NCBI GenBank assembly: GCA_037968755.1
Contig: JBBKWB010000096.1
Location: forward strand, 1-9,134
Length of the DNA stretch: 9,134 nucleotides
Source: Woeseia sp037968755
GTDB taxonomy: Bacteria > Pseudomonadota > Gammaproteobacteria > Steroidobacterales > Woeseiaceae
Direction of reading: 5' to 3'
The notes beneath the pieces were generated by a model, which ran no database searches, was not told the DNA's origin, and worked only from the letters and a program-made list of their open reading frames with translations. A program made the translations under genes and the position numbers. Positions 1-5,747 of the stretch are shown here, piece after piece (positions within the stretch are counted from its first letter, which is position 1; each line of letters starts with the position of its first letter).

Positions 1-579
1 ATCGCGCACCAGGACAACGTTTGCCGCATTCAGCCGAAACTTGTTGACCAGCAAATCCACACTGGCCTTCGATGAGCAGAAAAACTTGTCAGCGGCACCG
101 ATAATCCACTTTTCCACAATCTCAAAACCGCGCCGCAAACGGGGCCGCCCGTCGAGGTATCCGTGGGCAGCCAGCTCGCCGGTCAAGCTGCCTTGCATAT
201 CGAAACACAGTGGCACACTGAATCGAAACGCCAGAATTTGTGCTGCCCAACCGATCAAAAGTCCTTCATGCAAGTGACAATGCAGTATGTCCGGCCGGAA
301 TTTTCGAATTTGCCTTGCCACAGTAAAAATCAGTAGCAGATCCGCGATGTACTTGAAGCCCGACGGTCCAGCCTCCGTTTTCGTGTATCCGGGAATCCTG
401 GGACATCGAACCGTCTCGATGCCCGGAGTGTCTTTGCCGATCGGATAGGTACAGACAACATTAATAACGCCGCGATCCTGCAATGCGTTCACTATTCCGC
501 GGATGCGTATGTGGCAACCACGATCAGCAAAGTACGGCGTCGGCGCGATGTGCAGGACTTTCAATGAATTCTCGAGCAT
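1..579 (-). CDS. GT4-family glycosyltransferase, N-terminal part (cut by window edge)
   Basis: The minus-strand frame is open from an ATG at 579 to the left edge, giving 193 residues without a stop. It begins MLENSLKVLHIAPTPYFADR, the opening beta strand and glycine-containing loop of a GT-B fold. It continues with an alternating Rossmann pattern, including DILHCHLHEG at residues 97-106 and a C-terminal stretch (FFCSSKASVDLLV) typical of the end of the Glyco_transf_4 acceptor domain. The donor-binding half with the E-x7-E motif lies outside the window, so sugar and acceptor cannot be inferred. It probably acts at the inner face of the cytoplasmic membrane in polysaccharide assembly. It follows the upstream FAD-dehydrogenase gene by 12 nt and is in the same frame, so the two are surely co-transcribed. 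No good Shine-Dalgarno precedes the ATG, which suggests translational coupling. The family call is firm; a specific role in exosortase A-linked glycan synthesis is inferred from the ligase nearby. Confidence 0.85.
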   Translation of the reverse strand, partial: MLENSLKVLHIAPTPYFADRGCHIRIRGIVNALQDRGVINVVCTYPIGKDTPGIETVRCPRIPGYTKTEAGPSGFKYIADLLLIFTVARQIRKFRPDILHCHLHEGLLIGWAAQILAFRFSVPLCFDMQGSLTGELAAHGYLDGRPRLRRGFEIVEKWIIGAADKFFCSSKASVDLLVNKFRLNAANVVLVRD

Positions 580-591
580 CAGGTAATGTAT

Positions 592-2280
592 CTATGCTGC
601 GCGAAAGGGAATGGGAAACCGCGCGGCTGTGCGCTCTATTTCCTCGAGGCGTCGAGCCTCTGACCAAGCCAGTTCCGTCGCCATCAAGGCCGATGTACGT
701 TGCAACAATTCCGTCCCCGGATGACCAATAGTGCCGACTCCGCTGCGGCGGAAAATAAAATCATCCAGGTATATCGCCATTTCATTTCGTGCACAGAACA
801 CGGCCTCCGCAGCAATATTCAGCCTCCCGTCGCCAAGCGGTAGCCTCAAGTCAGGGTCCTTTCTCGCGAGTTCCAGCACTTCAATTGCGTCGGTCCCGAA
901 ACTCGACGCCAGGCTTTCAATGCAGGGCCTGGACGCAATATCCGCGTAGCGGCTCTGCAGTCTGTCCAGATAAGCCGCGAAATTCCCGAACTCGGCAGTT
1001 GGCACCGGCGTATTACGGGTCGTGCAGGGGCCGAATTTTTCGCCTGTCTTGCTGGCGATCAAGTTGCAACTCTTCTCCGCCAGTATTCTGGCAGTAGTGA
1101 ATTTGGCACCAAATACTGAAACAAAACCATCGATTGAGTCGAATTTCGAATGATCAATGATCCGGTACTCAGCCGTGCCCTGGTACACCGCATTATTTAC
1201 GGATTCCGCAATCAACGGATAAATTCCGGCGTAGGCATGCACGATGCTCGAATCGCTTACCAGTTCATGTCCGGCTGCTTCATTTATGCCCGACTTTAGC
1301 TGGTCTATGTCGCTGTCCGTAGGCACCACGTTATCCAGCTTGCCCTCATGCGCCGCATAGCTCGTGCCAACGAGCGTGTGCTGGCGCCAGGGAATCATGA
1401 ACATGTGCCGACCGCCGCGGCTGGCCACTCCCTGGATTTTCTGCTTGGTCGGCAGTGCGACGGCGCAATCCAGCGAATTACCACGCAGAACGAGGTGCGA
1501 ACCGCGAGAGAATGCGGTGATTGGACTGGCTGCGGATTGCGCCTTGCGCGGCAAGAAGCCGCTTAGCCAGGGTCCACTGCAATTGGCGACCACTTTCCCT
1601 TTGATCTCGATATGCGCGCCGCTGACGGCATCACGGGCCGATACTCCCGTCGCGGTTTTCCCTTCCAGCAACAATCCTGTTGCGGCCACGTAGTTAGCAA
1701 CCGTCGCGCCCAGTTCCGATGCACCTCGTATCAGGCTGAATGTCACCCGCTCCGAACTTTTCATGTGACATTCCGGCAGCACCAATGCACCTGTCACTTT
1801 CTCGTCGTCAGTGATCCAGGGCAGCAGACTCCGAAGCCGGTCGCGGCCGATGAGGCTGGTTGCTTCTACTGTATGGGCTGGATCATTCAATACTCTGTTC
1901 TGGCCGAGAGAAGCCGCGTAATAGGCGACGCTCGCGGCAAACAGGGCAGCCCGACCTTTGCTCAGTCCGCGATACGCGGGGATCACGAACGGCATGTAAC
2001 GGCAATGGTGCGGTACGAGATTCTGGAAAAAAACCCGCTCAAATGCAGATTCGCGGACCTTGTCCGGACGCGCCTGCTGCAGAAAGCGTATTCCACCATG
2101 CAGTAATTTGGAGGACGAAGCCGATGTAGCGCCACCGAAATCCGCTTTCTCGACCAATGCCACTCGCATGCCGCGCCGGGTGGCGTCATAGGCAAGACAT
2201 GCGGCGGTAATGCCCCCGCCAATGACGATGAGGTCGAAGGCATCATTGCTCAGCCGCCCGATATTGTCGCTACGCTGCAT
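592..2280 (-). CDS. GlpD/DAO-family FAD-dependent glycerol-3-phosphate dehydrogenase-like protein
   Basis: This is a 562-residue protein when started at the ATG at 2280. That start has AGGA four bases upstream and places the FAD-binding strand near the N-terminus as in relatives; an upstream TTG (2340) or ATG (2334) would add about 20 unlikely residues. The dinucleotide fold is GGGITAACLA at about residues 21-30, with the acidic ribose-binding Glu at about 44 (ALVEK). The GlpD signature SSSKLLHGGIRFL follows at about 55-67. The last 120 residues match the C-terminal alpha-helical cap of GlpD (a D-D-F-I-F-R-R core, then LAW). Family members oxidise sn-glycerol-3-phosphate to dihydroxyacetone phosphate and pass electrons to quinone at the inner membrane, or to oxygen. 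The third glycine of the usual GxGxxG is alanine, which is tolerated in FAD proteins. Its position directly before a glycosyltransferase and away from glpK/glpF suggests a job in envelope or polysaccharide metabolism, so glycerol-3-phosphate as true substrate is probable but not proven. Confidence 0.85.
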   Translation of the reverse strand: MQRSDNIGRLSNDAFDLIVIGGGITAACLAYDATRRGMRVALVEKADFGGATSASSSKLLHGGIRFLQQARPDKVRESAFERVFFQNLVPHHCRYMPFVIPAYRGLSKGRAALFAASVAYYAASLGQNRVLNDPAHTVEATSLIGRDRLRSLLPWITDDEKVTGALVLPECHMKSSERVTFSLIRGASELGATVANYVAATGLLLEGKTATGVSARDAVSGAHIEIKGKVVANCSGPWLSGFLPRKAQSAASPITAFSRGSHLVLRGNSLDCAVALPTKQKIQGVASRGGRHMFMIPWRQHTLVGTSYAAHEGKLDNVVPTDSDIDQLKSGINEAAGHELVSDSSIVHAYAGIYPLIAESVNNAVYQGTAEYRIIDHSKFDSIDGFVSVFGAKFTTARILAEKSCNLIASKTGEKFGPCTTRNTPVPTAEFGNFAAYLDRLQSRYADIASRPCIESLASSFGTDAIEVLELARKDPDLRLPLGDGRLNIAAEAVFCARNEMAIYLDDFIFRRSGVGTIGHPGTELLQRTSALMATELAWSEARRLEEIERTAARFPIPFRAA

Positions 2281-2461
2281 AGGTTCCTGACTGACTGAGT
2301 AAGTGCTCGGCGGTACCCTGCGGCACCGTACCATCGACAAAAGCCACGCACCTTATCAATACGCCCGGAATTAGTCATGCATTCGGTACACCGCTCGCCT
2401 CGACCTCAGGTATGTACCGCGCCGTACCGACAAGGCCCATTTTGGTCACTTGGCGACCTGT
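2281..2461. other. Divergent intergenic DNA upstream of the GlpD-like gene
   Basis: This stretch lies between the GlpD-like start and the first dyad repeat. It contains the AGGA ribosome binding site for the minus-strand gene (about 2285-2288) and several GGTACC/GTACCG-rich short repeats (around 2311-2332 and 2414-2429). No convincing -35/-10 pair or sigma-54 element was found on the minus strand, so the promoter of the GlpD-like operon is not identified. No reading frame here looks coding. Confidence 0.4.
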
Positions 2462-2484
2462 CCTGTCCGCAAAAGACGACAGTC
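2462..2484. promoter_or_regulatory. Dyad repeat copy 1, candidate activator (enhancer) site
   Basis: The site reads CCTGTCC, 8 variable bases, then CGACAGTC, with inverted half-sites CTGTC (2463-2467) and GACAG (2478-2482) separated by 10 bp. The same outer bases and spacing recur at 2542-2564 while the 8-bp centre differs, which is the signature of a protein-binding site. Its centre is about 200 bp upstream of the predicted sigma-54 transcription start, suitable for an enhancer-binding protein. The right half-site runs into a perfect 14-bp palindrome (2480-2493). The cognate regulator is not in the window; a PrsR-type sigma-54 activator, known from exosortase/PEP-CTERM systems, is an inferred candidate. 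Confidence 0.6.
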
Positions 2485-2493
2485 GGCCGACTG
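2480..2493. repeat. Perfect 14-bp palindrome
   Basis: CAGTCGGCCGACTG is a perfect palindrome that overlaps the right half of dyad copy 1. It is followed directly by a second small inverted repeat (CTGAT-AGGA-ATCAG, 2491-2504). It has no equivalent next to dyad copy 2. It may be a separate operator, for instance for the divergent GlpD-like operon, or chance in GC-rich DNA. Confidence 0.45.
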
Positions 2494-2541
2494 ATAGGAA
2501 TCAGCAACTTGGAAAACTTTATTAGCTTAGTTAATTAAAAA

Positions 2542-2564
2542 CCTGTCCCTCTTCAGCGACAGTC
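2542..2564. promoter_or_regulatory. Dyad repeat copy 2, candidate activator (enhancer) site
   Basis: This is the second copy of CCTGTCC-N8-CGACAGTC, with CTGTC at 2543-2547 and GACAG at 2558-2562. All 15 outer bases equal those of copy 1, and the centre-to-centre distance is exactly 80 bp. Its centre lies about 122 bp upstream of the predicted sigma-54 start. A search by eye for further CTGTC-N10-GACAG sites in the window found none, so the pair is specific to this promoter region. Confidence 0.6.
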
Positions 2565-2647
2565 TTGCCTGGAAATAGTCGTTGCCCGCTCGGCTTCGAA
2601 CACGTCGCTCTACCACAAACTATTGTTTTTTAACATAATTATAAATA

Positions 2648-2664
2648 TTGGCACTAATTGTGCT
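2648..2664 (+). promoter_or_regulatory. Candidate sigma-54 (-24/-12) promoter
   Basis: TTGGCAC (2648-2654), a 7-bp gap, then GCTT (2662-2665) matches the sigma-54 pattern TTGGCACG-N4-TTGC. The -24 GG is at 2650-2651 and the -12 GC at 2662-2663, with the required 10 bp between them. Transcription would start near 2675, about 115 nt before the c-di-GMP aptamer and about 410 nt before the lipoprotein start codon. The DNA just upstream (about 2621-2648) is AT-rich, as is usual for bending DNA between an enhancer and a sigma-54 promoter, and a weak IHF-like core CAA-N4-TTG lies at 2616-2625. The twin dyad repeats upstream complete a typical sigma-54 layout. No sigma-70 promoter of comparable quality was seen for this gene. 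Confidence 0.6.
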
Positions 2665-2796
2665 TGTATATCGCCAGTGAGTAAATGACGTTCTATACTG
2701 ACGTCCCACATTAGCCGTTGTGTGACCTGAAACACAGCATCAATCGTAAGCGCGATTAACATACAGGTTACGGAACATCGATTGCACATGGTGCTC

Positions 2797-2882
2797 CGCA
2801 ACAAGTAAGGGCAAACCCAACAAAAGTTGGGGACGCAAAGCCACCGGTCTAAGGGCAGTAGCCTACGACAGCGGGGTTGCCA
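2797..2882 (+). promoter_or_regulatory. Class I c-di-GMP riboswitch (GEMM-I) aptamer
   Basis: The conserved GEMM-I core is present in order: AGGGCAAAC (2808-2816), the P2 hairpin CCCAAC-AAAA-GTTGGG (2816-2831), GACGCAAAGCC (2832-2842), CCGG then CTAAGG of the tetraloop-receptor side (2844-2854), a short P3 hairpin (GGC-AGTA-GCC type, about 2853-2864), and ACAGCGGGGTTGCC (2868-2881). P1 can form between GCAAC (2798-2802) and GTTGC (2876-2880). The base equivalent to Vc2 G20 is G (2811) and the equivalent of C92 is C (2872), the combination that favours c-di-GMP over the cGAMP-binding variant carrying A20. The P2 loop is AAAA rather than a standard GNRA such as GAAA. It lies on the plus strand, in the leader of the Ig/FN3 lipoprotein gene, so the second messenger that controls biofilm matrix should tune that gene. 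Confidence 0.93.
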
Positions 2883-2932
2883 TGAATGTAGCGAACTGCC
2901 GTTCGCCCGGCGAAAAGCCAGCATTCATGCAA
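2877..2932 (+). promoter_or_regulatory. Candidate riboswitch expression platform (alternative stem)
   Basis: CATGAATG (2881-2888) is perfectly complementary to CATTCATG (2922-2929). The pairing can extend with a one-base bulge into TTG (2877-2879) against CAA (2930-2932), bases that also form the 3' side of aptamer P1. Inside the stem are a perfect 6-bp hairpin GCGAAC-TGCC-GTTCGC (2891-2906) and a small GGC/GCC hairpin (about 2909-2919), giving a three-way-junction shape. No U-run follows, so this is not an ordinary intrinsic terminator. Control could act by Rho, by RNA stability, or through longer-range pairing to the start site about 155 nt downstream. Confidence 0.45.
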
Positions 2933-3073
2933 TCGTCTTCGATTGGTGACCTCCGGACACAGCGGCTTGCCCTTGAAACCAGCTCCGGCTGCATCGCCTT
3001 GCGACGCAGCGTGCTGACGGTTCGCATTGCCGCCGGATTGGCGTCAGTTAAACGCCGGACAACGTGTTTGGCC

Positions 3074-3079
3074 AGAGGA
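3074..3079 (+). promoter_or_regulatory. Ribosome binding site of the Ig/FN3 lipoprotein gene
   Basis: AGAGGA sits seven bases before the ATG at 3087. This strong match decides the start over the upstream in-frame ATG at 3027, which has no such site and would hide the lipoprotein signal inside the chain. Confidence 0.75.
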
Positions 3080-3086
3080 TTACGAA

Positions 3087-3743
3087 ATGACGATGGGTGA
3101 ATTCAAGACTGCTGCAACGACAACACTGTTAGTGACTCTGCTGGCAGTCGGTGGCTGCAAGAGTGGCGGCTCCGATGCCGGCGTCGATGCGCCTGGCGCC
3201 TCGAACAGGTCGCCCGTGATTTCCGGCAGTCCGCAAACCTCTGTCATAGCCGGTCAGTCATATTCGTTCACCCCCAGCGCTTCCGACCCGGATGGCGACA
3301 ACATCTCATTCACTGTCCAGAATCTACCGTCCTGGGCGTCGTTCAACTCCAATACCGGTACTGTCAGCGGCACCCCGTCGCAAGCTGACGTAGCCAGTTA
3401 CGCCAATATTCTAATCTCCGTCAGTGATGGATCCAATGCAAATTCACTTGCCGGGTTTTCTATCGTTGTTACGCAGTCTGGTTCCGGGTCGGTGTCACTT
3501 TCATGGTCGCCGCCTTCACAGAATGAAGACGGGTCGGCGCTGACCAATCTGGTCGCGTACAAGTTCTACTACGGCACATCATCAGGCGATTATTCGTCCC
3601 AGGTCCGGGTCAACAATCCGGGAATTAGTTCATACGTCCTCGATAACTTGTCGCCAGCCACTTATTACATCGTGGCAACTGCGGTCAACGGCGATGGGGT
3701 TGAAAGTCGGTTCTCTAACGAGTCCAGCAAGCAAGTGCTCTGA
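3087..3743 (+). CDS. Secreted lipoprotein with Ig-like and fibronectin type III domains, under c-di-GMP riboswitch
   Basis: The product has 218 residues. The N-terminus is a lipoprotein signal: a basic start, hydrophobic TLLVTLLA, then a VGGC lipobox with Cys at residue 24. Lys follows the Cys, so there is no Asp inner-membrane retention signal and outer-membrane placement is likely. A Ser/Gly/Ala-rich linker leads to an Ig/cadherin-like domain at about 43-129 (SPVISGSPQTSVIAGQSYSF, SDPDGD, NTGTVSGTP), resembling the 'putative Ig' (He_PIG) family. An FN3 domain covers about 134-216 (VSLSWSPPSQNEDGSALTNL, YYGTSSGDY, YYIVATAVNGDGVES). No catalytic motif is visible, so the role is probably adhesion or matrix binding at the cell surface. 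It is a single-gene unit with its own sigma-54 candidate promoter and GEMM-I leader, convergent with the beta-helix gene. The FN3 type is common in secreted proteins of exosortase-carrying bacteria. Confidence 0.88.
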   Translation: MTMGEFKTAATTTLLVTLLAVGGCKSGGSDAGVDAPGASNRSPVISGSPQTSVIAGQSYSFTPSASDPDGDNISFTVQNLPSWASFNSNTGTVSGTPSQADVASYANILISVSDGSNANSLAGFSIVVTQSGSGSVSLSWSPPSQNEDGSALTNLVAYKFYYGTSSGDYSSQVRVNNPGISSYVLDNLSPATYYIVATAVNGDGVESRFSNESSKQVL

Positions 3744-3943
3744 TTCGTCTACCTCGCAAGAACGGGCAATGGCCTAAACGTGCAATGGCTTAGCTGATAC
3801 AAACGACGGACGCACGGCCTGCGGCTGCCAGCGGCAGCGCCACGGCAACACTCAATTCCTCTTGTCTACAGCGTGCTCCGGTCTGGAGCGCGCTACATGT
3901 GTCAGCTACGGGCGAATTCCTGCCTGTGCTAACCACGGGCCAC
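3744..3943. other. Convergent intergenic region
   Basis: This gap of 200 bp separates the 3' ends of the lipoprotein and beta-helix genes. It holds two near-identical 12-mers 16 bp apart (GCAATGGCCTAA at 3766-3777 and GCAATGGCTTAG at 3782-3793) and a perfect short hairpin GCTGCC-AGC-GGCAGC (3824-3838). A longer hairpin at 3870-3894 is listed separately. No reading frame looks coding. Confidence 0.5.
3870..3894. terminator. Candidate bidirectional hairpin between convergent genes
   Basis: A 10-bp stem (ACGC-type with one G-T wobble: AGCGTGCTCC against GGAGCGCGCT) encloses a 5-base loop GGTCT. Being close to symmetrical, it would form in transcripts from either side and lies where two converging genes must both end. 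There is no T-run after it on either strand, so a classical Rho-independent terminator is not supported; a transcript-end stabilising hairpin is equally possible. Confidence 0.35.
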
Positions 3944-5698
3944 TTACTGGGCAATAAGGTTGGTAGGCGCCATAGGCTGCTGCGGGCCCTGTCCAGGATT
4001 CTCTCGCGGACCGTAAACCGGCGTCGTGCGACCACGCTCCAACGCGCCCAGATCCGCGCCATTGCCCGCAAAGTCATCATTGATATTGGCGAGCGCAATG
4101 CCAGCGTCTACCGCGTTGGACGTCGACTGCAGCGTTCCATCCGCACTTGAAACAAACGTCGTGTAGTCCGCGCCCAGTTGCGGGCCGTTCTGGAAAACCT
4201 GGCCGGTCAGTATTCGTCCGTTTGCGGAGTACCCGGATCCCTGCTGTAGCGCCTGAAAGTCAGGCCACGATGTTGACAACGTAAATTGGCCGTCTGGCGA
4301 CCAGCCGTTGTAGTCAATTTCACCCAGTACGATATCCGAGGTCACTTGCGCCGGTGTGGTACCGAGACTCAGGTTGTTCTTGAACTGCAGGTTGGATATG
4401 ACGCCACCAAACTGCGGCCAGGCCGAACCCAGATAGTTGCCATCACCCACTGTGCGCACCGACGTATTGTGGTAGATCAGAATGCCGGACGGATCATTGT
4501 TAAGCTTGTAAGGGCTATGCGCAGTGTTTACCAACACATTCCGCACTATATAAATCGGCCCGCCCCACGCTGGCTGTGTGCTCACCCCCATTCCGGAATT
4601 CACGACCCGGTTCCGGAACGCGCGTACGTTTCGATGGGAAAAATCCAGCTCGATGCCATCGTCGCCACCCCACACAATGTCATTGCCAAAAAAGTCGATA
4701 GCAAGATTCGGAATGTCGGTGTCATTGGCAAGGCCAAGAGAATCACCAAAGCCGGACAAGCGATTGTGACAACCAGTGTGGCCCGGGCCGGTGATGGTGA
4801 TGCCTTCGAGGCCCCAGGTTTCGCGACTGACGTCGGGCCAGACGGCACCGTTACCCTCGAGGATATTGTCGCAAATATAGAAGTCGCGGTTGCTACCGGA
4901 CTTGGCATATATCCCTTTGTTTATATTCGAGAAATGAATATCCTGTAGTACCGCGCCCGTCACGTTGGAGGCGATGGCGCCCCATTCGGAGTTACGCACG
5001 CTCAGTCGACGTACGTACACATGCGATCCTTCGATCTGTATGCCGTAGGTTGCTCCGGTCGCATCGATGGTGACCGATTGCTGATCAACGCCGGTCACAA
5101 TGATCGGGTCAGTACGAGTACCGCTACGAGCAATTCGCAGCGTGCCGTTGTAGGAGCCGGCAGCCAGCTCAATTACATCACCGGGATTCGCTCCGGCCAG
5201 AGCACTGTTCAGCTCTGTAGTGGATGCCACAGCGACCAGACGCGCTGTTTGTGGCGCATCGACAGGTAACGCTTGCGTGGACGCCGCGATGATCTGTTGC
5301 TCACTGCTGCCGTCAGGGTCGTTGATTTGCAACCGAACGTCGTAAGCGGTGCCAGGCTCAAGATCGAAAACGCTGCCTGCAAACTGTTCGACCGGCCGAG
5401 GAAGACCGAAATTCTCGGGCGGATCTTCGTTGCCCAGCGTCTCCGGTCGTACTCGCAACATTGGCAATGCGGGCGTCCATGCGGTATCTCCGGTACGCCT
5501 GTAGCTGACACCTACGAAGGCATCGTAATCTTCGTCGCCGGAAAGTATCGGCAGCGATATGCCAATACAACAAACCGTCGATGGATCTGCCGCTGCCGGC
5601 CCGACCGACAATGGCGCAGCATGCGCGATACCCACCAGGCCGGTATGCAAGAACAACAGCGATAGCCAATAGGCAACACTTGATTTTGGACGTCTCAT
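3944..5698 (-). CDS. Secreted right-handed parallel beta-helix protein (polysaccharide-lyase-like)
   Basis: Started at the ATG at 5698 (GGA seven bases upstream; an ATG at 5704 would add two residues), the product has 584 residues. A Sec signal peptide covers residues 1-27 (MRRP, hydrophobic core, GIAHA cut before APLS). A beta-sandwich/FN3-like domain spans about 45-140 (VSYRRTGDTAWTP, LEPGTAYDVRL). From about 155 the sequence becomes a parallel beta-helix of the pectate-lyase/PL6-like type, opening with STTELNSALAGANPGDVIEL. Repeated asparagine-ladder turns follow (ICDNILEGN, FRNRVVNSG, IYHNTSVRT, FKNNLSLG), and it closes with the common DAG...D..G...DLGALE ending at about 530-555. Relatives cleave, epimerise or bind acidic polysaccharides; catalytic residues could not be assigned, so enzymatic activity is open. 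The tail is a Gly/Pro/Gln linker ending APTNLIAQ, shared in form with the next two secreted proteins. It follows the ligase gene by 49 nt. Confidence 0.87.
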   Translation of the reverse strand: MRRPKSSVAYWLSLLFLHTGLVGIAHAAPLSVGPAAADPSTVCCIGISLPILSGDEDYDAFVGVSYRRTGDTAWTPALPMLRVRPETLGNEDPPENFGLPRPVEQFAGSVFDLEPGTAYDVRLQINDPDGSSEQQIIAASTQALPVDAPQTARLVAVASTTELNSALAGANPGDVIELAAGSYNGTLRIARSGTRTDPIIVTGVDQQSVTIDATGATYGIQIEGSHVYVRRLSVRNSEWGAIASNVTGAVLQDIHFSNINKGIYAKSGSNRDFYICDNILEGNGAVWPDVSRETWGLEGITITGPGHTGCHNRLSGFGDSLGLANDTDIPNLAIDFFGNDIVWGGDDGIELDFSHRNVRAFRNRVVNSGMGVSTQPAWGGPIYIVRNVLVNTAHSPYKLNNDPSGILIYHNTSVRTVGDGNYLGSAWPQFGGVISNLQFKNNLSLGTTPAQVTSDIVLGEIDYNGWSPDGQFTLSTSWPDFQALQQGSGYSANGRILTGQVFQNGPQLGADYTTFVSSADGTLQSTSNAVDAGIALANINDDFAGNGADLGALERGRTTPVYGPRENPGQGPQQPMAPTNLIAQ

Positions 5699-5747
5699 AT
5701 TCATATCCGGGAAGTGGTCAACTTTACTTACTCTGCACATCGAAATG

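Noticed and set aside
2281..2340. N-terminal extension of the GlpD-like protein from TTG 2340 or ATG 2334
   Set aside because: The extension is unlike the family, and AGGA directly precedes the ATG at 2280.
2756..2784. Sigma-70 promoter with TTAACA as -35 upstream of the riboswitch
   Set aside because: No acceptable -10 hexamer lies at 16-18 bp spacing.
3027..3086. Upstream in-frame ATG for the Ig/FN3 lipoprotein
   Set aside because: It would add 20 polar residues before the lipoprotein signal and has no ribosome binding site, whereas AGAGGA precedes 3087 at ideal distance.
2882..3100. 72-codon plus-strand frame starting directly after the riboswitch with GGGG upstream
   Set aside because: The GGGG is part of the conserved aptamer, the translated sequence is Arg/Ser-rich without domain or signal features, and it overlaps the well-supported start at 3087. 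A leader peptide cannot be fully excluded.
4286..4948. 220-codon plus-strand frame inside the beta-helix gene
   Set aside because: It is antisense to a gene with clear domain structure; its sequence shows no family features and is explained as a shadow of the opposite strand.
5245..5265. CTGTT-N11-GACAG, a possible third copy of the dyad
   Set aside because: One half-site base differs, spacing is 11 instead of 10, and it lies within coding sequence.
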